DNA of 64,000 nucleotides, from assembly GCA_018992685.1 (NCBI GenBank), contig JACVGT010000019.1:1-64000 (forward strand), given 5' to 3'. The position numbers and the translations under genes were made by a program. The DNA comes from Theionarchaea archaeon. GTDB lineage: Archaea; Methanobacteriota_B; Thermococci; Methanofastidiosales; SZ-28-30. This document shows positions 35,931 through 45,134 of the stretch, in pieces (positions within the stretch are counted from its first letter, which is position 1; every line of letters starts with the position of its first letter). The notes under the pieces are model-generated. The model was not told where the DNA came from. It saw only the letters and a program-made list of their open reading frames with translations, and ran no database searches.

Positions 35931-37391
35931 CTATTCTCCGTGTGAGTAAAGAGATAAAAAGGTTTCTTCTGCTGATTGTGAAAGGCGAGAAAAGTCTTTC
36001 GCAATTTCAGGAGATACCATACTACATAGCTTCAAGACCAGGACCAGCACAATGAATCCTCCAACATAGAAGAACACATCATGTGAGAAGACAGTGGGCA
36101 CATTTCCCCTGAGCAGAATGACCAATATAATCAGTCTCAATATGTTCCAGGCTGAGATCAATCCAAATCCCACGAAAGAGAGCAATACCTTCTTCTTAAG
36201 GGATATGGTGGTTGCAAAAACCACACCCAGAAAAACCGCTATGAAGAAGAGAGAAAGACAGGATTTCTCTATGGAACAGCCCTCCAGAAAGACGAAGTCA
36301 CTCCCTGCAACGTACGCGGTATAAAACCCAAACAGATCAAGAATCGCTTTTGTGACCAGAGCAACTGCCTTCCTGAACAGAAAATAGTCTGAAATATAGT
36401 AGATGATCACAGAGATAATGGTGGCTTTGACGAGAAATGCACTGAGCTCACTGGAGATGAAGAACGAATACAATTTCTCCAGCACGTTCTCCTTCCGGGG
36501 GTATTCCCGGGTCATCAGTTCGTCCAGGAATATGGGGAGCAGGAGGATGAGAACCATAATGATTGACCAGAAGGGGATGATCACGTTACTGGGTTCACGA
36601 ATATCACTGTACTGTGCCCTCTTGTCCAGGTTCACCTGAAATATCTCCCTCGTGGCCATACCAGTGATGAAGTAGGTGTTCTCTTCTCCAGCGGCAATCG
36701 CGCGGGGAAGACTGTCAGGAGCGTAGTACCATGAGGACGTCGTTTTACCCCTGGCATTAATGTGGAACACCTTCCTTGAGGTTACTCCAGTCACAATAAT
36801 TTCACCATTCTTGTATTCAATGTCTCCTGCAAAAGGAGCGGGTGACTCAAGAAAGTCCAGGATTTCTCCTGAATCGGGATTATACCGATAAATGATGGAA
36901 TTAGGGTATATGTTGGCAAAGAGATCCGGGTACTCTTCAAGCCCAAACACGTCCAGGATCCACAGGGCCTCTCCGTCCCAGGCCAGTCCGTATGGAGTGC
37001 TGTAAGGAGTCACATATGATCCTTTGACAGTTCCATCGATCGAAACCTTGTAGATGGTCCTTCTTGCATAATCAGCTACCCAGAAGTTCTCCCCATCAAA
37101 GGTGAGTCCAGCTGTCTCAAAACAGGGCACACTGATGGTCCGAATGACCTGGCTGGTTTTCAGATCAAACTCCAGGATTGCCTTGTCAAGACCAGACGAT
37201 ATCCAGAGGGAGCCATCCATGAAGTAAAGCCCATTGGTAGTGTAGGTGGGGCGCTGGTAGATTTCATCATTCTTGTATCTGTTGGGGATGTATTTTTCTC
37301 CTTTCCACTCCTGGTACTCACTATTGACGTAGAGAACAAATAAGAAAAAGAAGAAAACAACCGCAACCAATTTCTTGTTGTCGCTTTTCAT
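35931..37391 (-). CDS. Archaeosortase-like membrane protease with N-terminal beta-propeller
   Basis: Protein of 486 residues. After a signal anchor (about 8-22), residues about 45-265 form NHL/streptogramin-lyase-like propeller repeats (GLYFMDGSLWISSG, GLTFDGENFWVADYARRTIYKV, GLAWDGEALWILDVFG). A polytopic part (about 270-455) contains EGCSIEKSC (C372), NILR (R419) and FSHD (H437), matching in order and spacing the Cys-Arg-His triad of exosortases and archaeosortases, transpeptidases that process C-terminal anchors of surface proteins. It starts 1 bp after oppF2, so it belongs to the Opp2 operon. The family call rests on the triad and topology; the propeller fusion is unusual. Confidence 0.65.
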   Translation of the reverse strand: MKSDNKKLVAVVFFFFLFVLYVNSEYQEWKGEKYIPNRYKNDEIYQRPTYTTNGLYFMDGSLWISSGLDKAILEFDLKTSQVIRTISVPCFETAGLTFDGENFWVADYARRTIYKVSIDGTVKGSYVTPYSTPYGLAWDGEALWILDVFGLEEYPDLFANIYPNSIIYRYNPDSGEILDFLESPAPFAGDIEYKNGEIIVTGVTSRKVFHINARGKTTSSWYYAPDSLPRAIAAGEENTYFITGMATREIFQVNLDKRAQYSDIREPSNVIIPFWSIIMVLILLLPIFLDELMTREYPRKENVLEKLYSFFISSELSAFLVKATIISVIIYYISDYFLFRKAVALVTKAILDLFGFYTAYVAGSDFVFLEGCSIEKSCLSLFFIAVFLGVVFATTISLKKKVLLSFVGFGLISAWNILRLIILVILLRGNVPTVFSHDVFFYVGGFIVLVLVLKLCSMVSPEIAKDFSRLSQSAEETFLSLYSHGE

Positions 37392-37392
37392 T

Positions 37393-38361
37393 CTACATCA
37401 GAGGGTAGTGGCATGCCACGAAATGGCCATCTCCCATATCACGCAGCTGAGGGATTTCTGTGGCGCAGTTTTCTTTTGCATATCGACATCGGGGATGGAA
37501 CCGGCATCCCTGAGGAGGATTGGCTGGTGTCGGCACATCACCCGTGAGAATGATCCTCTTCCTCTTCTTTCGGGGATCGGCTATGGGTGCTGCCGAAAGG
37601 AGTGCCTCAGTATAGGGATGGTACATCTTCTCGAAGATCTGTTCTTCTGTACCCATCTCGACAATGACACCCACGTACATCACAGCCACTCTATCACTGA
37701 TGTGTCTGACGATGCTCAGATCGTGAGTAATGAACATCATAGTTAGCCCTTCCTCTTTCTGGATGTCAGACAGCAGATTCAAGATCTTTGACTGAACAGA
37801 CACATCCAGGGCAGATGTTGGTTCGTCTGCCACGATCAGCCTTGGCTTGAGCGCAATGGCTCGGGCTATGCCAATTCGCTGCCTCTGTCCTCCAGAAAAT
37901 TCATGAGGGTAACGGTATATGTGAAAGGGCGCCAACCCAACTTCATTCATGAGCCGCAGAACAACTTTCTTCTTCTCTCCTGATTTCAATTCCCCATGGA
38001 TTTCGAAGGGCTCTCCAATAATGTCATAGACAGTCATCCTGGGATCCAGTGATGAGTAGGGATCTTGGTATATCATCTGAGCTTCTTTCTTGAATTCCTT
38101 CAGTTCCCGGGATCCCAACTTACTAACATCTCTTCCTTCAAAGAGGATTTCTCCTGCTGTTGGTTCGATGAGCCTCAGGACAGTCTTTCCCAGCGTGGTC
38201 TTTCCACATCCAGACTCACCCACAATGCCCAGGATTTCCTTGGGGAAGACATCAAAACTCACATTATCCACTGCTCTGATATCTCCCACCTTTCGCCCAA
38301 AGAATCCCGCAGTTATGGGAAAGTACTTCTCCAGATTCCTAACCTGCATTAGCGGCTTCAT
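37393..38361 (-). CDS. oppF: Oligopeptide ABC transporter ATPase OppF (system 2)
   Basis: ATPase of 322 residues: Walker [10 protein letters not shown], signature EFSGGQRQR, Walker [14 protein letters not shown]-terminal [15 protein letters not shown]. Start ATG 38361 overlaps the oppD2 stop (ATGA). Last transporter gene before the archaeosortase. Confidence 0.93.
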   Translation of the reverse strand: MKPLMQVRNLEKYFPITAGFFGRKVGDIRAVDNVSFDVFPKEILGIVGESGCGKTTLGKTVLRLIEPTAGEILFEGRDVSKLGSRELKEFKKEAQMIYQDPYSSLDPRMTVYDIIGEPFEIHGELKSGEKKKVVLRLMNEVGLAPFHIYRYPHEFSGGQRQRIGIARAIALKPRLIVADEPTSALDVSVQSKILNLLSDIQKEEGLTMMFITHDLSIVRHISDRVAVMYVGVIVEMGTEEQIFEKMYHPYTEALLSAAPIADPRKKRKRIILTGDVPTPANPPQGCRFHPRCRYAKENCATEIPQLRDMGDGHFVACHYPLM

Positions 38362-39338
38362 AACTTGGTCCCCTCCCTTTTGTGCCAGCACTCAACATAG
38401 TGATCGCCAATCCACTCTCCGTTTGGCTGTTCCTTTTCACAAACCTCTGTTGCAAAGTCACACCGAGGATGGAACCGGCATCCAGATGGAGGATAGATTA
38501 GATTGGGGACAACACCCTTGATAACACCCAATTTCTGTTTCTTCTCTGTCACCTTGGGTATCGCCTCATGAAGTGCGATAGTATAGGGGTGAAGTGGGGC
38601 ATGAAAGACAATGTCAACTTCTCCATACTCAACCAGCCGCCCAGCGTACATCACTCCCACATGATCAGACATCTCGGCAATGACACCAAGGTTATGCGTG
38701 ATGAGCAAGACTGTTGTGCCTAGCTCTCTCTTGAGGTTGTTTATCATGTCCAAAACCTGTGCCTGAACTGTCACGTCGAGATTTGTCGTGGGCTCGTCTG
38801 CTACCAGCATTTTGGGATTACATGAGAGAGCCATTGCAATCATGACCCGCTGCTTCATTCCTCCACTAAACTGATGTGGAAAGTCATCAACACGGGCATC
38901 AGGGTCGGGGATACCCACGAGATCTAACATTTCAATTGCTTTCTGTCTAGCTTCTTTTTTCCCAAGACCCTGGTGAAGTTCAATCACTTCTCTCAATTGA
39001 TTGTCCACCGTATATACGGGGTTAAGTGCACTCTGAGGATCCTGGAATATCATTGAAATGTCATTCCCTCTGATTTGCCTCATGTCGCTCTCAGAAAGAG
39101 CCAGGAGGTTCACACCTTCAAAGAGAATCTCTCCATCAATAATCTTCCCCGGAGGATCGGGAACAAGTCTGAGGACAGACAGGGCAGTGACAGTCTTTCC
39201 ACAACCAGATTCACCGACCAGCCCTAAGGTCTCTCCCTGCTCAATGTGAATATCGATTCCTTCCAACGCTCTTACGATGCCATCCTCTGTATAAAAGTAC
39301 GTTCTCAGTCCTTTAATTTCCAGTAGATTATCAGCCAA
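38358..39338 (-). CDS. oppD: Oligopeptide ABC transporter ATPase OppD (system 2)
   Basis: ATPase of 326 residues: Walker [10 protein letters not shown], signature QFSGGMKQR, Walker [14 protein letters not shown]-terminal [15 protein letters not shown]. It pairs with OppF2. Confidence 0.93.
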   Translation of the reverse strand: MADNLLEIKGLRTYFYTEDGIVRALEGIDIHIEQGETLGLVGESGCGKTVTALSVLRLVPDPPGKIIDGEILFEGVNLLALSESDMRQIRGNDISMIFQDPQSALNPVYTVDNQLREVIELHQGLGKKEARQKAIEMLDLVGIPDPDARVDDFPHQFSGGMKQRVMIAMALSCNPKMLVADEPTTNLDVTVQAQVLDMINNLKRELGTTVLLITHNLGVIAEMSDHVGVMYAGRLVEYGEVDIVFHAPLHPYTIALHEAIPKVTEKKQKLGVIKGVVPNLIYPPSGCRFHPRCDFATEVCEKEQPNGEWIGDHYVECWHKREGTKL

Positions 39339-39342
39339 AATA

Positions 39343-40269
39343 TCACCTTTTCAGTCGAGGATCGAGTGAATCTCTGAGTCCATCACCCAGCAAATTGAAT
39401 CCCAAAACAGCAATGAAAATCATGATACCGGGCAGTACGGTAATCCACCAGGCTGACCTCATGACATCTCGTCCTTCAGCGCAAATTCGTCCCCATGAGG
39501 GAATCACAGGGTTCCCGAACCCCAGGAATGCAACACCTGCCTCTGTCAGAATTGCTGCAGCCATTCCAAACGTTGCTGCCACGATCACAGGTGCAATTGC
39601 ATTGGGGAGCATGTGCCTCCAGATGATACGAAAGTTGGATGCCCCGAGTCCCCGTGCTGCTTCTGTGAACTGCCTCTCCCTGAGAGACAAGATTTCGCTC
39701 CGGATTAATCGGGCATATCCTGTCCAGTTGATGAAAGCAATGGCCAACCCGATCATGATCAGACCGCCTTCAGGATACAAAGTCACGAGGATGACGACTA
39801 TTGGGATAAAGGGCAGTGCCAGGAAAACATCAACAATTCTCATCAGAAGAATGTCCAGTACTCCTCCATAGTACGCAGAGATGGCTCCATACAATGTACC
39901 GACTATTCCACCGATGCCAACAGCAACAATCCCCACCAGAAGGGATCTTTCTGCACCATACAGCAGGCGAGAGTACAGACACCTTCCAAGAGCGTCAGTG
40001 CCAAGTGGAAATTCAGGGTTTTCACCCGGTGCCAGGTAACTGTTCATCAGCGAAACAGTATTAGGGTCATTTGGTGCTATTTCTGGAGCAAAAATCGCCA
40101 TTAATACAACTACCAGGAATACGCCAAATCCTACAATACCAGCTTTGTTTCTGATGAAGCGCCGGAGGGTTGTCATGAGCATTCCTGCACTTCGTTCTGC
40201 CTCACGCAACTGCTGCTCCAGCTCCTTGTCCATTTCAGGTATCTCAGTCGTTTTCTTCTTTTCTGCCAT
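39343..40269 (-). CDS. oppC: Oligopeptide ABC transporter permease OppC (system 2)
   Basis: Permease of 308 residues with a charged N-terminus, about six helices and the EAA loop FTEAARGLGASNFRIIWRHMLPN. The loop LGTDALGRCLYSRLLYGAERSL is typical of OppC. It lies 4 bp before oppD2. Confidence 0.92.
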   Translation of the reverse strand: MAEKKKTTEIPEMDKELEQQLREAERSAGMLMTTLRRFIRNKAGIVGFGVFLVVVLMAIFAPEIAPNDPNTVSLMNSYLAPGENPEFPLGTDALGRCLYSRLLYGAERSLLVGIVAVGIGGIVGTLYGAISAYYGGVLDILLMRIVDVFLALPFIPIVVILVTLYPEGGLIMIGLAIAFINWTGYARLIRSEILSLRERQFTEAARGLGASNFRIIWRHMLPNAIAPVIVAATFGMAAAILTEAGVAFLGFGNPVIPSWGRICAEGRDVMRSAWWITVLPGIMIFIAVLGFNLLGDGLRDSLDPRLKR

Positions 40270-40284
40270 GAAATCACCTTTAGA

Positions 40285-41268
40285 CTAAAACTCCACTCTT
40301 GGATCAAGCCATTTGTAGGAAATGTCAATCAAGACATTAGCCACTAGAATAAGAGTTCCAAGTACCACGGTAATCCCTACAATGACGAAATAGTCCCTGT
40401 GCTGAATTGCATACACAAAGTACTTCCCCAGGCCGGGCCATGAAAACACTGTCTCAGTAATAGGTGCTCCTCCCAGGGTAAGTGCAATCTGCATCCCTGT
40501 CACAGTTATCACTGGAAGCATTGCGTTTCTCAGTGCATGCTTGTAAATCACTATTCGTTCCTTGAGCCCCTTGGCCCTTGCTGTCATGATATAGTCTTCC
40601 CGCAGGACATTGAGCATTGAGGATCGGACCAACCGCGCATTGTATGCAGTCGATGCCAGACCCAGAGTCAATGTGGGCAGAGCCAGATGTTTCAGGTAAT
40701 CAAAGTAGTACGAAAAGTCATGGGGAATATCTTTTCCCAGAAACACCGTAGAATGGGCACCCCCACTGGGAAGCCATCCCAGTATCAGGGCAAATATGAA
40801 AATGTTCATCAACCCCAGGAAGAATATGGGGAACGAAACGCCCAGTAACGCCGCTGTCATGACCAGATTATCCGTCTTTGAATATTGTCTGACTGCAGAT
40901 ACAATTCCTGCTGGGATAGCAACACCTATCGAAAAGACAACGGCAAGCAGCTGGTATGATAGGGTGTTTACCACTCTGGCCCCGATTTCTTCGGAGACAT
41001 CTCTTCCAGATAGAAATGAAGATCCAAGATTAAAGGTTGCAAACTGTTTGAGCCAGTAAAAGTACTGGATATACCAAGGTTTATCCAGGCCGTAAATCGA
41101 TTTTATGTGTGCCACGTATGCAGGATCAGTGTCGGGCTGTAGTGCCAACATGAGATCAACAGCATCCCCTGGCATCAAGTACATTAGCATGAACACTATG
41201 AAAGAGATTCCCATGAGCATGGGAATAATCAGGATCACTCTTTTCAGGATATATTCTCTCATTCCCAT
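40285..41268 (-). CDS. oppB: Oligopeptide ABC transporter permease OppB (system 2)
   Basis: Permease of about 327 residues: REYILKRVILIIPMLMGISFIVF at the start, LMPGDAVDLM, and the EAA-like loop LREDYIMTARAKGLKERIVIYKHALRN. AGGAGG lies 9 nt before ATG 41268; an upstream ATG abuts the SD and is unlikely. Confidence 0.92.
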   Translation of the reverse strand: MGMREYILKRVILIIPMLMGISFIVFMLMYLMPGDAVDLMLALQPDTDPAYVAHIKSIYGLDKPWYIQYFYWLKQFATFNLGSSFLSGRDVSEEIGARVVNTLSYQLLAVVFSIGVAIPAGIVSAVRQYSKTDNLVMTAALLGVSFPIFFLGLMNIFIFALILGWLPSGGAHSTVFLGKDIPHDFSYYFDYLKHLALPTLTLGLASTAYNARLVRSSMLNVLREDYIMTARAKGLKERIVIYKHALRNAMLPVITVTGMQIALTLGGAPITETVFSWPGLGKYFVYAIQHRDYFVIVGITVVLGTLILVANVLIDISYKWLDPRVEF

Positions 41269-41351
41269 ATCGCACATCCTCCTTTGTTTTGTTTAGAGCA
41301 AGTCTCCTCATGTCGGGGCTGTTCTTTCTTGTCCTCAGTCATTTCAACTCT

Positions 41352-41392
41352 CCCTCTTCAAAAAAGGGAAAAAGAGGGAAAAAATTTTGTTC
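41352..41392 (-). terminator. Hairpin and T-tracts between oppA2 and oppB2
   Basis: On the minus strand, T-runs are followed by CCCTCTT, a loop with further T-runs and AAGAGGG (7-bp stem, loop 13). As in Opp1, it lies between the binding-protein and permease genes and probably thins transcription. Confidence 0.55.
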
Positions 41393-41394
41393 TT

Positions 41395-43314
41395 CTAGTC
41401 TTTCTTCTTTACCATGTACCCAATGGCAAGTCCGACTATCAGGGCAACTATTCCAATTACAATCAGTGTCGTGGTGGACGTACCACCAGCTCCAGCTTCT
41501 CCGCCTTCTACCGTTACCTGTTTCTCAATGATGTAGTAGCGGTATCCTGCCGTGTCCATCAATTCTCGTGCCTTGGCCAGGTCATACGGGTCTGGTGCAA
41601 TGTTGGTGTTGAAGGCCCATGAGGGAACAGCAACAGGGTTCCGTCCGGGTACACCGTAGCCACCCAACAGGTTGTCCACAATTCCCTGTCTGTCAATACA
41701 GGAGGAAATGGCCTGTCTCACGTACTTGTTGGCCAGGTATGGGTTGCGGCAGTTGAAGTGCAGGTGCTGGTAGCCGAACTGCTCTGAAGTCCACAACTTG
41801 ATGCCGGGAGTAGCTTCGAGATCCTCACCAATGGCTGTCAAGTTGTAGTAGGTGTCCATCATGTCGATTTCGCCAGTTTCCAGGGCAACACGGGCTGCCT
41901 CTCTCTCGGGTATCAATTTCAGCACAAAGAAGTCGCATCCTGCTTCTGGGAGACCATACTTTGAACCCCAGTAGTTGGGATTCTTCTTCAACTTCCAGTA
42001 CTGGTCAGCTTCCCACGAGTCAAAGATGAAGGGTCCAGAACCAATGACGGTTTCTCCCCTGTTGACGTCAGACTCCATCCACTTGGTAGCAGCTTCTGCT
42101 CCTGTTATAGGAATATCACCATAGAGGTGCTTGGGCAGAATGTTGGTGTCACAGTATCTGAGCCAGGCAGCGTGGGGCATTCCGACATACACTCTCAGTG
42201 TGTACTTGTCAACGATTTCTGATCCACCATAGACATCTCTGAATGTTCCATATCCCTGGAAGGCAGTATCTGGGCTGACACAGGCATCAAAGGACCACTT
42301 GATATCTTCGCTTGTCATTTCCACACCATCGTGGAACATGATGCCTTCTCTGATCTTAATGTCGAAGTATTCTGGGAAGACTACAGGTTCAGCGAGCTTG
42401 GAACTGACATTACACTTGTTGACATCAGGGGCCATAGCCTCAATTGAAGCATCGTCCAGCATGCTGGGGGCAAACACAATAGTAGGTCCTTCTGTTGTAG
42501 AATCTGCCAGCAAGGGTGACATGTTCAGGTTATCGTCGTTCTGCCACAGTGTCTGGAAAATCTGCTGGTTGCAGTAGTATCCATACACTGAGTTCCATCT
42601 CCAGACCAGCATTCCCTCAACAGCTGCAGGTGTACCATAGACAATGGTGTCTTTTCCAGGAATTGACCAGGACGCAGCATCATAGTTCTGTGTCCACAGC
42701 AATCCACTGAATCCTTCAAAGGTGTCTATTGAGGCCCACATGTTGAGTGGGATGTACACCACACAGTACGGCTGTTCATCTGCAACAATCTCCTGGAATC
42801 TCCACAGGTATTCCTTTCTCTTTGCCTGATCAATTTCGACTCGTGCTTTAGCCAGCATCTCGTCAGCTTCCGGGCAGTACCAGAATGTCACGTTGTTACC
42901 TATGGGGGTCATTGCAGAAGAGTGGAATATGTCAAAGGGATCAGGGTCTACGCCCACTGACCAGCCGAACGAAGAAATGTCGAATCCATCTTCAGAATAG
43001 GATTTTCCGTAGTAGTTGTTGAACTCCCTGTTGATCAGGTCTCCGAACTCCAGCAACTTGAAGTCAGCCTGAATGCCGATCTTGGGCATCTCAAGGTTGA
43101 CAGCCTGGGTGTACTGCTCTCTGACCTTGTTCCCGATAGGAGCAATCTGCGTAATCGAAAAGAACGGTGGGTACTTGGAATAATCCTCAGTAAAGGGAAC
43201 CTTCGTGATCTCCTGTTCCTGAGCAATCGCAGTAGTTCCGAATAAAGAAAGTACCAAAGAAGTCAAGAGAACAATCGACAGCACCATTGAGACTTTTCTT
43301 GTTTTTACATTCAT
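41395..43314 (-). CDS. Circularly permuted family 5 solute-binding protein (system 2)
   Basis: Binding protein of 639 residues with a signal peptide (about 8-31). Residues about 50-205 (IGIQADFKLLEFGDLINREF, DISSFGWSVGVDPDPFDIFH, RFQEIVADEQPYCVVYIPL) match what is normally the C-terminal lobe. Residues about 222-590 match the normal N-terminal and middle parts (IREGIMFHDGVEMTSEDIKW, SGPFIFDSWEADQYW, CRNPYLANKYVRQAIS, KARELMDTAGY). The order is thus rotated against OppA1. A glycine-rich linker, helix and KKKD tail anchor it. AGGAGG precedes ATG 43314. It is the first gene of Opp2 and presumably feeds OppBCDF2. Confidence 0.85.
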   Translation of the reverse strand: MNVKTRKVSMVLSIVLLTSLVLSLFGTTAIAQEQEITKVPFTEDYSKYPPFFSITQIAPIGNKVREQYTQAVNLEMPKIGIQADFKLLEFGDLINREFNNYYGKSYSEDGFDISSFGWSVGVDPDPFDIFHSSAMTPIGNNVTFWYCPEADEMLAKARVEIDQAKRKEYLWRFQEIVADEQPYCVVYIPLNMWASIDTFEGFSGLLWTQNYDAASWSIPGKDTIVYGTPAAVEGMLVWRWNSVYGYYCNQQIFQTLWQNDDNLNMSPLLADSTTEGPTIVFAPSMLDDASIEAMAPDVNKCNVSSKLAEPVVFPEYFDIKIREGIMFHDGVEMTSEDIKWSFDACVSPDTAFQGYGTFRDVYGGSEIVDKYTLRVYVGMPHAAWLRYCDTNILPKHLYGDIPITGAEAATKWMESDVNRGETVIGSGPFIFDSWEADQYWKLKKNPNYWGSKYGLPEAGCDFFVLKLIPEREAARVALETGEIDMMDTYYNLTAIGEDLEATPGIKLWTSEQFGYQHLHFNCRNPYLANKYVRQAISSCIDRQGIVDNLLGGYGVPGRNPVAVPSWAFNTNIAPDPYDLAKARELMDTAGYRYYIIEKQVTVEGGEAGAGGTSTTTLIVIGIVALIVGLAIGYMVKKKD

Positions 43315-43324
43315 ATCTTTTCTA

Positions 43325-43340
43325 CCTCCTTTGATCGGTA
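43325..43340 (-). promoter_or_regulatory. Ribosome-binding region of permuted binding protein 2, complementary to leaders of its paralogues
   Basis: The mRNA reads TACCGATCAAAGGAGG. Its exact complement lies in the leader of the gene at 58179 (58095-58110), and a 19-nt match with one mismatch lies in the leader of the gene at 55922 (55832-55850). Confidence 0.75.
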
Positions 43341-43362
43341 TTGTATCCACGTACAGGGAAAG

Positions 43363-43379
43363 GCTTATAAACCTTTCGG
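43363..43379 (-). promoter_or_regulatory. Promoter of Opp2 operon
   Basis: Minus strand CCGAAAGG then TTTATAAGC; predicted start near 43342, leader of about 28 nt holding little more than the SD. Confidence 0.75.
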
Positions 43380-43385
43380 TTTCAG

Positions 43386-43452
43386 TAGTATATACTATCT
43401 TAAGTCGTAGCTAAAGCCAATAGTAGCATGCTACATTATATAATAGCTATTA
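43386..43452. promoter_or_regulatory. Three palindromes upstream of Opp2 promoter (operator candidates)
   Basis: TAGTATATACTA (43386-43397), GTAGCATGCTAC (43423-43434) and TAATAGCTATTA (43441-43452) are perfect 12-bp palindromes just upstream of the BRE/TATA. Half-sites resemble AGTA/TACT, also repeated at the promoters of the two paralogues at 55.7 and 58.0 kb. Confidence 0.6.
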
Positions 43453-43563
43453 CCTTAAATAGTAAATTGAAGATTCTGGATTGGCTGCTTTTTACCTGGG
43501 CGGGCCGAACTCGGGCTTTTGCAGATAATCAAAAAAGAAACGCCGAAAAAATGAGAAACAAAG

Positions 43564-43752
43564 TCAGAATACGATGACAACTCCCATTTTCTCCAACAAG
43601 AAATATATACAGATCAGAAAGATAACAATCAGCCCCAAAATGAACAGCAGGGTGACTTTCTCTTTCGAATTCTTGTAATCTCTAGCGAAAATACCAATCA
43701 GTAGCACATCGCACACAATCGCTACCAGGAGTAGCAAAGCCTGTACATTCAT
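43564..43752 (-). CDS. Small two-helix membrane protein
   Basis: Protein of 62 residues: a first helix (about 3-22), a charged turn (RDYKNSKEKV) and a second helix. AGGAGG lies 6 nt before ATG, and a TATA-like GTATTTATG is upstream near 43823. It has the look of an accessory membrane peptide; no family recognised. It lies next to, but is transcribed separately from, the Opp2 promoter region. Confidence 0.6.
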   Translation of the reverse strand: MNVQALLLLVAIVCDVLLIGIFARDYKNSKEKVTLLFILGLIVIFLICIYFLLEKMGVVIVF

Positions 43753-43883
43753 CTAATTCCTCCTTTTCTAATCAGCATTTCGTAAGTTTTCAGATGTGGT
43801 GGTGTGTCCTCGTCACGTCGACATAAATACTTTTGGATAGGGTTCCTGTGTTACATAATCAAATCGTACTAATACATCATTTA

Positions 43884-43913
43884 CAGCATAGTAGGAATTT
43901 TCTTACTATGCTG
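43884..43913. repeat. 30-bp near-perfect palindrome
   Basis: CAGCATAGTA at the left and TACTATGCTG at the right are perfect inverted repeats; inner bases also pair (one G-T), leaving almost no loop. It holds AGTA/TACT half-sites and lies about 75 bp from an IS relic, so it could be an operator or an IS-derived end. Confidence 0.5.
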
Positions 43914-43988
43914 CAACTTCTATCTTGAAGAAATGATTATCATAAGAGGATTTCGTATGCTTTTCTTTCACTGCACTGCGTGTGCAAT

Positions 43989-44078
43989 CATCCATTGTCA
44001 AGCATAATTCTCCCTTTCTTACCAGCATCTTGTTATGTTCTTTCCAATTTCTGGTCATAAAACCATCTGGTTTTCTAC
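43989..44078 (-). pseudogene. IS5-type transposase relic, N-terminal fragment 1
   Basis: Minus strand from ATG 44058 encodes TRNWKEHNKMLVRKGELCL then loses similarity near 43989. The stretch is about 90% identical to the start of the relic at 45510-45722, including upstream bases (AACCAGATGGTTTTAT). Remnant of an insertion sequence. The rest of 43753-44197 holds the palindrome above and no other feature I can support. Confidence 0.6.
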
Positions 44079-44197
44079 AGTGACAATTCCTGGATGGACC
44101 ATCTCACAGAACAGGAAGAAGACTTTCCATTTGCGAGGAATTCAAGAAATTCTCTGGAAAAGCAAATCTTACTCTCCCTGTAGGACATCTCTCAGAG

Positions 44198-45133
44198 TCA
44201 GTACTGCCTTTCCAGTCTCATTATCTGTACAAAGTGCACGGCTACTAAAGTCAGTAGAGAAAGAACAAACACGATGAAAGTGTCAGAAATGATGTCATGT
44301 ATGTGGACAAAATTTGTGTCAATGCCTGTGTAGAGAATTTCGCCCGAGAAACTCGCTCTATCCAGTACGTGGAGGGTATCATTGAGGGCATACACGACTT
44401 CAGCGTCCATGATTGCTCCTGCAAAATCCTTCTGACTCTTGCGCACCTGGTAGTTATGATACGCTGTCTCCGCCATGAATATGTAGGACTCCGACAGGAC
44501 TTCACTATACGTATTTCTCAATGCGGCTTTCTCTGCATGATCTATAGTATTCTGGTAGCACTTGTCAAGAGGCAGTTCCTCCATAGTTTCAATAGAGGAG
44601 AACAATTCATTCAAGAATGCTTCATAGTGATCTGATTTCACAAAGTCGTCCCAGGAACTGGAATTTTCGCCACCATAATATTTCTGCAGTATTCTGCAGT
44701 ATTCTCCAGCATGACCTGAAATTCCTATTGCGTCAGGACCACAGGCCCACTTGTCACACACACGAAAATAGGCACCCAGAATCTTTGACTTGACCTCCAA
44801 TAGTGTACACTCACGAGCCTGCGTTCGGATTGTTCCACTGAAGAGTTTTTCTTCACTTTGAAGGTATTCGTGAAAATCCAGAAGATAGATGGAGTAGAGG
44901 GCACTTGTCTCTTTCTGGAAGTAATCAGAGAGCTCTTCTGGGTCATTTTTGTCAAGGGCTTCCCAATCTCTCTCTAGAATGTCTGAATTTTCTCTGACTA
45001 TCTCTTTCAGGTCAGATATGTTTTCTTCAATCTGTCCTTCGAATTGTTTCTGTCTATAGTAAGAGGTAGCCACCAGCCCTACAAGAAAAAGAACAATCCA
45101 AAGATAAATCAGCTCTTTTCGATTTTCTTTCAT
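44198..45133 (-). CDS. Membrane protein with large exported helical domain
   Basis: Protein of 311 residues with an N-terminal helix (about 8-26), a long helical, acidic domain with several cysteines (REC, FRVCDKWACGPDA, EYC, DKCYQ) and a second helix near the C-terminus (FIVFVLSLLTLVAVHFVQI). The topology suggests an outward domain held at both ends. Family not recognised. AGGAAGACG-type SD precedes ATG 45133; it follows the truncated gene by 1 bp. It lies between two IS relics. Confidence 0.6.
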   Translation of the reverse strand: MKENRKELIYLWIVLFLVGLVATSYYRQKQFEGQIEENISDLKEIVRENSDILERDWEALDKNDPEELSDYFQKETSALYSIYLLDFHEYLQSEEKLFSGTIRTQARECTLLEVKSKILGAYFRVCDKWACGPDAIGISGHAGEYCRILQKYYGGENSSSWDDFVKSDHYEAFLNELFSSIETMEELPLDKCYQNTIDHAEKAALRNTYSEVLSESYIFMAETAYHNYQVRKSQKDFAGAIMDAEVVYALNDTLHVLDRASFSGEILYTGIDTNFVHIHDIISDTFIVFVLSLLTLVAVHFVQIMRLERQY

Positions 45134-45134
45134 A

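Noticed and set aside
43386-43452. Tandem AGTA/TACT palindromes as a CRISPR-like or satellite array
   Set aside because: Units differ in sequence and spacing is irregular; they sit at promoters, which fits operators better.
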